From Notamacropus eugenii (Eukaryota; Chordata; Mammalia; Diprotodontia; Macropodidae), in assembly GCF_028372415.1 (NCBI RefSeq), contig NC_092874.1, positions 119,671,244 to 119,735,243 on the forward strand: DNA of 64,000 nucleotides, given 5' to 3'. The translations under genes were made by a program, and so were the position numbers. Positions 34,446 through 45,174 of this stretch are shown here, piece by piece (positions within the stretch are counted from its first letter, which is position 1; each line of letters starts with the position of its first letter). Under the pieces are notes generated by a model. It was not told the DNA's origin, searched no databases, and saw only the letters and a program-made list of their open reading frames with translations.

Positions 34446-35095
34446 GTGTATTTGAAAGTTTATCATTGTTAGTGGTTCCTAAATTGGTAACAAATAGATA
34501 GAAAATTAGGTTGGGGCCAGACAGGAAAAGCTTTGACTGCCAGGCTAAAAATTTCAAACTTCCAGTCTCTGCCTCCAACATGTAACCTGGAGGAATTCCA
34601 GGATCCCTGACTATGACAAGTTCTCTCCACCCCTTCCTAGAGTCACAAAGCTTAGGCTTGAGTATTTCCACAATGGAAGTATTATATCTTCAAGATTTTC
34701 TCTTTCCTCCTTAAAATATGGTCCCTTGATGCCCTGAAAGGTACAGTATATAGAATCTTTTCATTGGGTTTTGTTTGTTTTAGGTGCATGTTTGTAATTT
34801 GTTTTCCAGATGTGAAAAATAGAAGGAAAAAAACATAAGATTTGCCTCTCAAAGTTGCAGCTTAGGTAGAATTTTGCAATTTTAAATTCAGCAGCAGATC
34901 AGGCTTTAAAGAGTCTAAGAAACTAAAGGTGAGAAAAGTCTTTAAGGTTCTTCAATCCATTTGCCTGGGAAGGAATACACTGCATAGTTAATGTTTTTTA
35001 GTCTTCGAAAATAATTTTCTCCTATCACATGATAGCAAAGTCCTTGGAACCCATATCTTCCAAACCAGTAGACCTTAGAGGACACCAATAGCATG
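34446..35095. other. No feature recognised
   Basis: Apparently unique sequence. Confidence 0.35.
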
Positions 35096-35099
35096 GGTG

Positions 35100-35425
35100 C
35101 CCACTGAGGCAGCATGGTTAAGAGAATAGCACACTGGACTTGGAGGCATGAGAGACCTGTGTTTGAATTCTGTCTCCTGCACTAGCTAAGGGACCATAGT
35201 CCTCTTCATGTCTTTCATCCTCAGTTTTGTCATCTGTAAAATGAGGAAAATAATATGTGTACTATGTATCTCATACTATTGTTGAGTTAAAATAAGATGA
35301 AATATAGGCTTCGAATCTGTGTAGGCTGGCCTTGGAGAGAGGACTGAGTTCTACCTTGGACACATGCTAATTCTATGACCATGGACAGAGTCATCTAACT
35401 TCTCAATGTCCCAGCAATCCCTCTA
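35100..35425 (+). mobile_element. MIR-like SINE and fragment
   Basis: 'cacactggacttggaggcat' , 'tgtttgaattctgtctcctg' and 'gtcatctgtaaaatgagg' define a MIR (35105-35300). A second partial MIR-like block follows ('gaccatggacagagtcatct'). Confidence 0.65.
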
Positions 35426-35602
35426 AGGTAGGGGTTTTTAATCTGGGTTCTGGGAACTTTAAAAAATATATATTTGGAAAACTATTTCAATAAAATTGGC
35501 TTCCTTTATAAACCTATGTATTATTTATGCATTTAAAAACACAGGTTTCATGAGATTGCCCAAGGGGTCCATGACACAAAAAAGGTTAAGAATCCCTACT
35601 AA
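35426..35602. mobile_element. hAT-type MITE
   Basis: Terminal inverted repeats match imperfectly: 'taggggtttttaatctggg' at the left end and the complement of 'aaaggttaagaatccctac' at the right. Internal 'ggggtccatgacac' is typical of the short non-autonomous hAT families with 'ggttcttaacctggg' termini. CTAAG occurs directly outside both ends, consistent with a (partly decayed) target duplication. Confidence 0.65.
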
Positions 35603-35744
35603 GACTGTTAGAAAAGGTAAAGTTTTTACATCAAGAATTCCATCATCATTTCTGGATTCTGTGTATACATATATATATATATATGTTATTAAGGGTTTTA
35701 CAAATCTTAGGGTGCTATATAAATGTCAGAGATTATTACAAATG

Positions 35745-35860
35745 ACATAGAGTTACTCCCTATTGTCTCTTCTTTCAATCCTACCTAGCCAAATGTGTTT
35801 CCCACTATTTGCCAATACATTCTCTGCTCTAGCAAGGTCATTCTTGTTACTGCCCGTATC
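35745..35860 (+). mobile_element. L2 3' fragment, plus strand
   Basis: 'ccaatacattctctgctcta' and 'gcaaggtcattcttgttact' resemble the L2 3' region. Diverged. Confidence 0.4.
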
Positions 35861-35954
35861 CTATAACTGCTTCTTTACATGTTGTCTCTACCACACAATT
35901 TTGCACTATACTATCAATATGTATCATGATATAGTCATCTGTATCATGATATAG

Positions 35955-36125
35955 ATGCCAAGCAGACTTGGCATCAGAAGGCCTGGATTCTAGTCTATTC
36001 TGCTACTTCCTAGCTATGTGACTGTGAATATCATAACTCTGTGTGCCTCAGAGGTCTCCTCATCTGCACTCTCCACCTAACAGGATCGTTTGTGGAAAGT
36101 ACTTTTTTTTAAGTGCAGTACAATA
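35955..36125 (+). mobile_element. MIR
   Basis: 'gacttggcatcagaaggcct', 'cttcctagctatgtgactgt' and 'gtctcctcatctgc' in MIR order. Confidence 0.7.
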
Positions 36126-36147
36126 GATACTTGGTAAAAATATGTCT

Positions 36148-36395
36148 TGGGCAACTAGGTGGTACAGCAGATAGAGCACTGACCCTGAAATCAGGAAGAC
36201 CTGAGTTCAAATCCAGCCTCAGACACTAGCTATGTAACCTCGGGCAAGTCATTTCTCCCTGTTTGCCTCAGTTTCTTCATCTGTAAAATGAACTGGAGAA
36301 GGAAACGACAAATTAGTATTTTCACCAAGAAAACTTCAAATGGAATCACAAAAAGTCAGAAACCACTGAAATGACTGAACAACAACAAGAATATG
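36148..36395 (+). mobile_element. Marsupial CORE-type SINE, full length
   Basis: It has all modules: 'gggcaactaggtggtacagc', 'gagttcaaatccagcctcag', 'cgggcaagtcatttctccct', 'catctgtaaaatgaactgg', 'ccaagaaaacttcaaatgg' and a 'gactgaacaacaacaag' tail. Confidence 0.9.
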
Positions 36396-36605
36396 TCTAA
36401 AGTATCTAATCTTCTGGTTTCTGTCTTCACCACATCTCTCCTACAATGTCCCCTTCTCTATACTACCATAGTCACCACTGCAGTTCAGGCCTCCATCACT
36501 TCTTCCCTGGAGGATTGCAGTAGCCTTCTATCACATTTCTACCCCCACCAATCTTCTATCCAGTTGCCAATCTTACCTGTCATCTCATGTTCTTTTGGGC
36601 CATCT
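36396..36605 (+). mobile_element. L2 3' fragment, plus strand
   Basis: 'aggcctccatcacttcttc', 'cctggaggattgcagtagcc' is the sense L2 block that follows the RT. Confidence 0.6.
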
Positions 36606-36609
36606 ATAC

Positions 36610-37360
36610 CTAGGTTTGCTATCTATGAAGTTATAATTAGAGAAATGAATTGGGAGACCTTTTGTGCTGACTTTAAGAATTAAAGCAAAAAAGAATGGGA
36701 AATAATTAAAATAATATAGTTATACTTGTTAGTAACCAATTAATATAGGCCTGAGACTTCCCAAGGAGTGGTCTAAATTTCCTGGTCAGTGCTAGGAGGA
36801 TGCCCTTGAGTGATTCTCTCAAGCGAGAATAAACGGCAATTTGATAGAAGTCCCCTCGCCCACTTTGGGATTCTACAGATAAATCCTAAATTGTATTCTC
36901 AAAGGGAGAATAAAATTCCAATACACAAGAAGACCAATATGGTGCAAAGAGACCTCAATTATTAACACAGCTCTGTATTCATGTGTGTATAACAAAATTC
37001 TGAACTTACTTTCCCAAGTCACAGGAATTATACTAGCAGGTTGAATCCCCAGAGTATGACTGGCTACATCTCCCTTTCAGGGATCTAGGGGTATCCCTGA
37101 GGTATTGGGACTGTATGTCTAATACTATCAGCTTGAGCCTTCATTCCAATGTATTCCCTCCATATCAATCAGTTAATATATCGATATCATTGATAAGCAA
37201 CTACCATTAAGTAGCTTTAGGAAGTGACATTTACTAGAAAAGATACAGCAAGGATAGACTAAAAATCCATTCCTCTCAAACCAGGGTCCCCTTTCCCACC
37301 TCAAACCCTAGGGAGAATGGGTTTAGACCTAAAGTGGTTACTAGGAACATTCAACCCCCC
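36610..37360. other. No feature recognised
   Basis: No coding frame. 'gcgagaataaacggc' (36822-36836) contains an AATAAA in an LTR-like setting, but nothing else supports an LTR. Confidence 0.35.
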
Positions 37361-37364
37361 AAAT

Positions 37365-37605
37365 TTTGTTGTTGTTCAGATATGTCAGTAATATCTGGCT
37401 TTTCATGATACCATTTTGGGCTTTTCTCGGCAGAGATACTATTTGCCATTTCCTTCTCCAGCTCATTTGAGAGAGGAAGAAACTGAAGCAAACAGGGTTA
37501 AGTAATTTGCTCAAGATCACACAGCTAGTCAGTGTCTGGATTTGAATTCACAAAGATGAGTCTTCCCGATTTCAAACTCAGTGCTCTATGACACCTAGTT
37601 TACTC
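37365..37605 (-). mobile_element. Marsupial CORE-type SINE, minus strand
   Basis: The plus strand reads as the complement: 'ttttgttgttgttcagatat', 'tttgggcttttctcggcaga', 'ttgccatttccttctccagc', 'tcaagatcacacagctagtc', 'gatttgaattcacaaagatg' and 'ctatgacacctagttt'. Confidence 0.85.
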
Positions 37606-37848
37606 CTAGGTATAGCAAAGACACTGTGAAAGTGATTTCATCACTGTAAGATGTTATATATCTGGGCTACCAGACTAGTGATCCACTGTTCCTTGGGGTT
37701 GTATTTCATACTAGGCTGAGCTGCCAGCAAGCTCAGGTATGGATTTTAGGGGTTAGTTCCTGGACTTCTGGTATCACTTCTGACTTTTTGAAGTTCACAG
37801 GGTCACAGTCATGTCCATTCTATCTTCAATATTCCTTCACTTAAGAGC

Positions 37849-40646
37849 AAGAAAGCATGGACACGGAGGGGAGGAGCCAAGATGGCGGAGTAGAAAGACG
37901 CAAATACACATAGCTCCGAACCCACAACCCATAGAACATTTGTTTAAAGTAACTCACGGCGAATTCTGGAGCAGTGAGGCCACAGAACAGTGGAGCGAAA
38001 GAGATTTCTGTTCCAGAGGGACCTGCAAACCTCTCGCAAAAGGTCCGTCGCATTGCAGACGCGGAGCCCAGCCCAGCCCTGCCACGGCCGCAGCACCGAG
38101 AGGAACGGATCCGAGCAGGCTTCAGGGATGGGATCTCCAGCGGCCGCACAAGTCCCTCCACTCACAGGTGACGGGGGTTGGTGAGAGGGTATCTTTGGTG
38201 GGTCGAGAGGGGAGTGGGGTGCCCCCATAACTCAAGCCCCCTCGGGAGGCAGAAGCTGAGAGGCAGCTGCAGACCAGGGTTCCCCAAGCAGGCAGGAGCC
38301 TGGATCCATTGTTGAAGGTCTGTGCATAAACCCCCTGAGGGAACTGAGCCTGAGAGGCGGCCCTGCCCTGACCTGAGCACCTAAACTTAATCTCACACTG
38401 AATAGCAGCCCTGCCCCCGCCAAAAGCCCTGAGGCTGGGAAAGAGCATTTGAATCTCAGACCCCAAGCACTGGCTGGGAGGATCAGGAGGTGAGGTGGGT
38501 GTGAGGAGAATATTCAGAGGTCAAGTCACTGGCTGGGAAAATGCCCAGAAAAGGGAAAAGAAATAAGACTACAGAAGGTTACTTTCTTGGTGAACAGGCA
38601 TTTCCTCCCTTCCTTTCTGATGAGGAAGAACAATGCTTACCATCAGGCAAAGACACAGAAATCAAGGCTTCTGTGTCCCAGCCCACCCAATGGGCTCAGG
38701 CCATGGAAGAGCTCAAAAAGAATTTTGAAAAACAAGTTAGAGAGGTGGAGGAAAAGCTGGGAAGAGAAATGAGAGACATAAAGTCAAACCATGAACAGCA
38801 GGTCAGCACCCTGCTAAAGGAGATCCAAAAAAATGCTGAAGAAAATAACACCCTGAAAAATAGGCTAACTCAATTGGCAAAAGAGGTTCAAGAAGCCAAT
38901 GAGGAGAATGCTTTAAAAAGCAGAATTAGCCAAATGGAAAAGGAGATTCAAAAGCTCACTCAAGAAAATAGTTCTTTCAAAATTAGAATGGAACAGATGG
39001 AGGCTAATGACTTTATGAGAAACCAAGAAATCACAAAACAAAACCAAAAGAATGGAAAAATGGAAGATAATGTGAAATACCTCATTGGAAAAACAACTGA
39101 CCTGGAAAATAGATCCAGGAGAGACAATTTAAAAATTATGGGACTACCTGAAAGCCATGATCAAAAAAAGAGCCTAGACATCATCTTTCATGAAATTATC
39201 AAGGAAAACTGCCCTGAGATTCTAGAACCAGAAGGCAAAATAAACATTCAAGGAATCCACAGAACACCGCCTGAAAGAGATCCAAAAAGAGAAACTCCTA
39301 GGAACATTGTGGCCAAATTCCAGAGTTCCCTGGTCAAGGAGAAAATATTGCAAGCAGCTAGAAAGAAACAATTCAAGTATCATGGAAATACAATCAGGAT
39401 AACACAAGATCTAGCAGCCTCTACATTAAGGGATCAAAGGGCATGGAATAGGATATTCCAGAAGTCAAAGGAACTAGGACTAAAACCAAGAATCACCTAC
39501 CCAGCAAAACTGAGTCTAATACTTCAGGGGAAAAATTGGTCTTTCAATGAAATAGAGGACTTTCAAGCATTCTTGATGAAAAGACCAGAGCTGAAAAGAA
39601 AATTGACTTTCAAGCACAAGAATGAAGAGAAGCATGAAAAGGTAAACAGCAAAGAGAAGTCATAAGGGACTTACTAAAGTTGAACTGTTTACATTCCTAC
39701 ATGGAAAGACAATATTTGTAACTCTTGAAACTTTTCAGTATCTGGGTTCTGGGTGGGATTACACACACACACATGCACACACACACACACATAGAGACAG
39801 AGTGCACAGAGTGAATTGAAGAGGATGGGATCATATCTTTAAAAAAATGAAATCAAGCAGTGAGAGAGAAATATATTGGGAGGAGAAAGGGAGAAAGTGA
39901 ATGGGGCAAATTATCTCTCATAAAAGAGGCAAGCAAAAGACTCATTAGTGGAGGGATAAAAAGGGGAGGTGAGAGAAAAACATGAAGTCTACTCTCATCA
40001 CATTCCACTAAAGGAAAGAATAAAATGCACACTCATTTTGATATGAAAGCCTATCTTACAATACAGGAAATTGGGGGATAAGGGGATAAGCAGGGTGGGG
40101 GGGATGATAGAAGGGAGGGCATGGGGAGGAGGGTGCAATTTGAGGTCGACCCTCATGGAGAGGGATAGGATCAAAAGAGAATAGAAGTAATGGGGGACAG
40201 AATAGGATGGAGGGAAATATAGTTAGTCTTATACAACACAACTATTATGGAAGTCATTTGCAAAACTACACAGATTTGGCCTATATCGAATTGCTTGCCT
40301 TCCAAAGGGAAGGGGTGGAGAGGGAGGGAGGTAAAGAAGTTGGAACTCAAAGTGTTAGGATCAACTGTCGAGTACTGTTCTTGCCACTAGGAAATAAGAA
40401 ATACAGGTAAAGGGGTATAGAAAGCTATCTGGCCCTACAGGACAAAAGAGAAGACAGAGACAAGGGCAGAGAGGGATGATAGAAGAGAGAGCAGATTGGT
40501 CATAGGGGCAATTAGAATGCTTAGTGTTTGCGGGGGGAGGGGAAAAGAGGGGAGAAAATTTGTAACCCAAAATTATGTGCAAATAAATCTTAAAAGTTAA
40601 ATAAATAAATTTAATTTAAAAAAAAAAAGAAAGAAAGCATGGACAC
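37849..40646 (+). mobile_element. HAL1-like element, copy 3: complete, ORF1 intact
   Basis: The element proper (37865-40630, about 2.77 kb) lies between two identical 16-bp copies of aagaaagcatggacac (37849-37864 and 40631-40646). It starts 'ggaggggaggagccaagatg' and has a 5' UTR of about 675 bp. A 374-codon ORF1 (38541-39665), a CA tract at 39762-39791 and about 960 bp of 3' UTR follow. It ends with 'aaataaataaatttaattt' and an A run. There is no ORF2, so it depends on reverse transcriptase supplied in trans (inference from L1 biology). The perfect duplication and intact frame mark it as the youngest element here. Confidence 0.93.
38541..39665 (+). CDS. HAL1-like ORF1 protein, intact (374 aa)
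   Basis: It is an L1 ORF1-family RNA-binding protein expected to act in a cytoplasmic ribonucleoprotein with element RNA. The N-terminus (1-50) is acidic/Ser-rich and probably disordered. A coiled coil covers about 52-185, rich in Lys, Glu and Gln, with heptad-like QLAKEVQEAN and QMEKEIQKLTQ. The RRM-like domain lies at about 190-280 with RSRRDNLKIMGLPE and TPRNIVAKFQS. The C-terminal domain (282-350) carries RKKQFKYHG, NTIRITQDLAASTL and LKPRITYPAKLSL, the motifs of mammalian ORF1p. The tail is lysine-rich. The ATG is in gggaaaATGcccag, 676 bases into the element. The frame has no stop or shift, unlike copies 2 and 4. Domestication is not suggested; this is an element gene. Confidence 0.9.
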   Translation: MPRKGKRNKTTEGYFLGEQAFPPFLSDEEEQCLPSGKDTEIKASVSQPTQWAQAMEELKKNFEKQVREVEEKLGREMRDIKSNHEQQVSTLLKEIQKNAEENNTLKNRLTQLAKEVQEANEENALKSRISQMEKEIQKLTQENSSFKIRMEQMEANDFMRNQEITKQNQKNGKMEDNVKYLIGKTTDLENRSRRDNLKIMGLPESHDQKKSLDIIFHEIIKENCPEILEPEGKINIQGIHRTPPERDPKRETPRNIVAKFQSSLVKEKILQAARKKQFKYHGNTIRITQDLAASTLRDQRAWNRIFQKSKELGLKPRITYPAKLSLILQGKNWSFNEIEDFQAFLMKRPELKRKLTFKHKNEEKHEKVNSKEKS

Positions 40647-40681
40647 AAAGACAAGGACAAAAGGAGAAGCAGTCAGGCTTA

Positions 40682-40930
40682 TGGGGCAGCTAGGTAGCAC
40701 AGTGGAGATAGTGCTGGGTTCATCTGCCTGAGTTCAAATCCGGCCTCAGACACTTACTAGATGTGTGAGCCTGGGCAAGTCATTTAACGCTATTTGCCTC
40801 AGTTTCTTCATCTACTGTAAAGTGAGCTGGAGAAGGAAATGGCAAATCACTCCAGTATCTTTGCCCAGACAACCCCAGATGGGGTTGCAAAGTGTTGGAC
40901 ACGACTGAAAAATGACTGAACAACAAAATA
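40682..40930 (+). mobile_element. Marsupial CORE-type SINE, full length
   Basis: 'ggggcagctaggtagcacag', 'gagttcaaatccggcctcag', 'ctgggcaagtcatttaacg', 'ggcaaatcactccagtatct', 'accccagatggggttgcaaa' and a 'gactgaacaacaaaa' tail. It appears well preserved. Confidence 0.92.
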
Positions 40931-40936
40931 CATATA

Positions 40937-41676
40937 CAGTAGACCCTCGGTTTATGACTTTAATTCATTCCAAGATTCCATTTGTCATGTTATTTGTTTG
41001 TATTGCAAAGAGAATTTTCCTATAGGAAATACTGTAAAGTTGGATGATAGGTACCATATCGCCAAAAATATTCATATAAAAATAATTATTTATAATTTTA
41101 AGTAAGTTTTTTGTTCCTAATGTGTCTGAAATACAATAGCAATGATTAGTACACAATATAAACTGAAATAAATTAACCTGCACTTTACCTTTGAGTAGAG
41201 TCATGGTTGGCGTGAGGGAGACTAGAGGGAGAAAGAGGAAGAAGGGTTATTGCTTGGAAGAAGACTCTCCTATGAGAAGATCTGAGATTACAACATCAGG
41301 AGTAGCAGAAGTCTGTTATGCTACTTTTACTAAAAGTAAGAGTAACACTACTGCCTTCACTTATTTTTCATTTTTTAGAATCATTTTCATGTTTTGACTC
41401 ATTGACTTTTTTTCTTTACGTTTGCTTCTGACTAGGATTCTATCTAATGACACGTGTTTTTGATGCTTTTTCAGAATATCATGGAAATGTGACATTGCAT
41501 TATCATTAAAAATATTCATGGCTTGCATTGCTACAGCCTTATTTGGGTGATGTTTTTAACAAAATTTTGATGTTCGTACTGTGAATTTTTGTTTGTCCTG
41601 CAAGACAAATTTTGCTAAAAAATTTTCCTCGTCCAGCAAAGCATACGTAAACCAGGTTACTCATAAACCAAGGTTC

Positions 41677-41681
<5 letters not shown>
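40937..41681. mobile_element. Non-autonomous DNA transposon with TIRs
   Basis: The ends are inverted: 'cagtagaccctcggtttatg' at the left and the complement of 'cataaaccaaggttctactg' at the right. A second homologous block inside each end ('atagga', 'cgtaaacc') extends the similarity. The CAG-type terminus and a TA before it (40935-40936) fit a Tc1/mariner-superfamily (Tigger/pogo-like) element, though the TA on the right is obscured by a GT tract. Internal sequence is AT-rich and lacks a usable transposase frame. Confidence 0.65.

Positions 41682-41716
<35 letters not shown>
41682..41716. repeat. (GT)n microsatellite at transposon edge
   Basis: A perfect GT tract of about 35 bp begins directly at the right terminus of the DNA transposon. 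Confidence 0.95.
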
Positions 41717-41719
<3 letters not shown>

Positions 41720-41789
41720 GTCACAAAAACCACAAACCACAAATCACTGTGAAATGAATTGTGGCCATGCTATGCTAATTTAAATGTAG

Positions 41790-42095
41790 TTTAGTCCAGT
41801 TGTACTCTGTGCTTCTCTGGTCACCTGTGGAATATTGTAGTCTATTCTGGGCATAATAGAGGATGCTTTAGGAGGAACATTGTTCAGTGATGGTGACAGG
41901 ACTTTAGAAAAATTCATGTTATTATATGAAGGTCAGTTGAAGGATCTTGGGATTTTCATGCTGGAAAAAAGAAAACATAGTGGGGACCCAATAGTTGTTT
42001 GAAGGTCTATCATTTTTAAGGGGCTTATACTTTTGGCTCCAAATCTAAGACTAAAAGAAATTATAGACAGGTAAATTTAGAGTCCAAAGGGGAAA
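41790..42095 (+). mobile_element. CR1/L3 fragment
   Basis: 'tctggtcacctgtggaatat', 'gtctattctgggcataatag' and 'gctggaaaaaagaaaacata' follow the CR1/L3 3' order, as at 32725-33288. More diverged. Confidence 0.6.
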
Positions 42096-42303
42096 ATATT
42101 CAAGATATTTTGAATAATTTGAGCTGTCTAGAAATGAAATGAGAGGTCTAGAGTGTGTAATGAATGGGTTTCCTGCCATAAGATTTTCTTTCTTTTGGTT
42201 TCCCACACAGGATCTAGTCAAGATGTAACTGAATTTTTGGGGAGCATCAAGCATGTATTCTCCCCTGGACTCTGCCCCCAACCCCTGATCCCCGACCCCT
42301 CCC

Positions 42304-42345
42304 CACACACACACACCCACACCCACACCCACACCCACACTCACC

Positions 42346-42400
<55 letters not shown>
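42304..42400. repeat. Compound (CA)n/(CCCACA)n microsatellite
   Basis: About 97 bp of CA repeats includes a run of CCCACA hexamers at 42314-42340. The frames through it on both strands encode His-Thr or Cys-Val repeats and are not genes. Confidence 0.95.
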
Positions 42401-42460
42401 TCAGGTTTTCCTGACTCTTGGCCCAGCACTCTATTTACTGCCCCACCTAGCTGCCTCTAA
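42401..42460 (-). mobile_element. SINE head, minus strand
   Basis: 'ggttttcctgactcttggcc', 'agcactctatttactgcccc' and 'acctagctgcctc' form the complement of a SINE 5' end. The body is missing, replaced by the microsatellite. Confidence 0.6.
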
Positions 42461-42464
42461 GAAG

Positions 42465-45065
42465 GTATAAAGTGATCAAGATTTACAGGGAAGGCAGAGT
42501 GAATTGTCTTAACCTTACACAGAAGAAACTTGAGTCTCAGAAAAAAAGAAAATTACTTGGATCAGTAGCAAAGGAGGGGCTAGAGGTCAGATGCCATCCC
42601 TTGCCTTGTGGTACAAGGAACAAATCATTATTGCGAATCTGGGCTAGATATTACTAACCTTTCCCATCCTCCGCTCACGCTGCCATGGCTTGTCTTCAGT
42701 TCCATGTATCTTGGTTGCCTCCTAACCCGACTTCATTTTAGCTCCCAGAACAGCCTTGCCTATATTCTAATTAGCCAAAGCTAATATAAGATCCCAGAGA
42801 ATGCTGTCCAAAGAGTTAAACTGGAAGATAATTTCTACCATAGACAGTTTCCTGGAATCCGGTAATTTCTAGAGACTAGCCTTAGAAATCTGAAGGCATG
42901 AAAAGCTTTGAGTGCAGCTCAGAGGGGAAATCTTTTCCTAAAGCTCTCTTAATTCTTTTTTTTAATGGAAAAAAATCACAGAAAGCCAGATTTCTTTCCT
43001 ATTTTCACATTTTTATATGAACTTTTATATCTGTAAATATATCAGACAGGAGTAAATCATATTACAGCTGGATCCTGTTTAGTGAATAAGTCCCATAAAG
43101 TCACATGTATCTGAACTCACATGTATTTTAAACTATAATTATGAAAAATATAGTAACTAGTTCCAGTCCAATGAAAACATGCCGTGCAAATCAAGTAATG
43201 TGACCATTTCACAGGATTCTTTACTTGTATTCATTTGACGTAGCTGTATGCTCATTGTGTTTTATATTCTTAAACTAATAAATTATTTTAGAAATGTGAA
43301 GGATACTAAATAATAAAAAATATTGCATCCATCTTAATGTCTTCCCTCCCAAATTTCTAATTTTACCCCTGATAAAAGATTTTTGTATATGATTTTGACA
43401 CTTCCACAAAATGTCTCTCTCAGGACTGTAGGAGGCTATTCTGGATATGGTGGACTGAATGGGGAATGGACCCTTTGTGGGATGGTTTGAAAGCTAACAC
43501 TTAATCAATCAAGAATAAGGTCTTTCTGAAGACAACACCCTACCTGGAAACGTACCTAAGAGAGGTAGAGGGCTGAGAGAGTCAACATGTCCAATATCAG
43601 AGGCAGGCAGAAGAAACAGGGACTAGAGCCAAAAAATCAAGACCCAAAGAAATCTGTCACATGGACCCAGGACATAACCAGAACCCAGGGTTCTGTAGAC
43701 CATTCTTGTTTTCAAATGCTTCTGTAAATCCTGCACTCCTGCGCAGCAGGACCCAGACAATCCCAAATAGGACTTACCAACCCAGGTATTTTGCTCTCAT
43801 GGATTATGTCATGTGGTTCTGCCACTTTGACAAATTTCCTTCTCATTGTCTCCTTCATTACCTTTAACACCCAAGGGCACCAACAGTGCCCCATGTTGAC
43901 ATTCCTCCCTTCTCTCTGTGTCCTCCACTGCCATGCTATCCAAGTCTTAGAGAGTACTCAGCTACAAAGCATCATTAGGGCAAGGGAGGAAGGATTGTGG
44001 TTGATTTTAGTTACTTTCCATCATAACAAAATGACAGAAGGAAAATACTGACCAAGTCCAGAGATCACTTCTGCAGCCACTGCTTTCTGTGCCTGTTTAT
44101 TATTGCTGCTTCCACTCAGATGCTGCCTCATTTTGATTTGTACTTTGCTTAACTTTCATAATTGGCTCTTGTTTTCTTGTCCCATCACTGTCTGCTTGAT
44201 TATCTCTTGAACAGTCTATGTCTAAGACACCAATATTGCACTATTCTCCTATGATAGGACCTGGGTCACAGAGGATGGGATCAAAGGAGGTGCATAATGC
44301 TAACTGGAACCTCTCTGGTTCTGGGAGTGGTGGAAGGAACCACCAAAAAGATGCTTCATGGGAGGAAACAAGGAATTCATTCAAATATAAGAACCTATAG
44401 ATGCGTAGAGCATGGGCCTATGCTGGCATGTCCTGGAAGAACATTCCCACTGGGTTTTCTTTCTCCTTTTCCTCAGCACAAAAACCAATGGAAATGCTCC
44501 ACCATGATAAGCTAGTAGACTAGGCCCATACCCCATCTGTGCATATCTATAGGCACTTGTCTAATGTTCTGATATAGCATCATCTGGCCTTTTGGCTTCC
44601 TGAGGTGATGTGGATGGTGAATAGATGGGATGACATCTCTGATGATGCATGGAACTTTGAAAAAAGAGAGTGAGGGATAACAGCGGTTAGGGGAGATAAC
44701 CCAGTACAGCCATCCTTGCTGGTCCTACTGCTGCTGGCTTCAAGATGCCATTGGTCCCAAGAACCTTTACAGAGCAGCCCCTCCAGGGAAAGGGGGAGTT
44801 TCATGGACAGACAGATGCATGAGTCAGACAAATACACAGTATTTGTCTTTGACCCTTTGACCCTGGAGCCAGCTTCCTGTTCTCCCTTTCCTTCATGTAT
44901 TTGCAATCATGAGAACCACTAAATCTCAATGCAGACAGCCCATCATGAGGTACAGCAATCTAAAAAAGGTTAAATACATGGGTTTTTGTTTTACTTCTAC
45001 AGTGACTTTATCAATATTAAATAATTATTTTATTGCATCTCATTACGTGTACATTTATCATTGTC
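42465..45065. other. No gene recognised (2.6 kb)
   Basis: Mostly unique-looking sequence. Several 60-108 codon frames (for example 44580-44906 minus, 43791-44051 plus) have no domain, repeat or splice support. This is the longest stretch without an identifiable transposon. Confidence 0.4.
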
Positions 45066-45067
45066 AT

Positions 45068-45164
45068 CTAAATCATTTAAGTTTTCAATTACTAATAATC
45101 CTTCCTCAGATAAACCTCATTGGCTACAATACTGCCACTGCACAAAACTAGCTAAATCATTTAA
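45068..45164 (-). pseudogene. U4 snRNA retropseudogene, 3'-truncated
   Basis: The minus strand from 45149 down to about 45081 matches the first ~70 nt of U4 snRNA: 'gcagtggcagtat', 'gtagccaatgaggtttatc', then 'gaggaaggattatta' and 'gtaattgaaaac'. U4 nucleotides beyond that (second stem, Sm site) are missing. A perfect 13-bp repeat, ctaaatcatttaa, flanks it at 45068-45080 and 45152-45164. A few substitutions and no snRNA promoter show it is a retropseudogene, not a gene. U4 normally pairs with U6 in the spliceosome. Confidence 0.88.
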
Positions 45165-45174
45165 AAACAAGTAA

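Noticed and set aside
36810-36850. Retroviral LTR around the AATAAA at about 36.83 kb
   Set aside because: There is no TATA box, terminal dinucleotide or duplication to support it.
42051-42470. Frames of 105-113 codons on both strands around 42.3 kb
   Set aside because: They consist of Cys-Val or His-Thr runs from the CA/GT tract, with no independent support.
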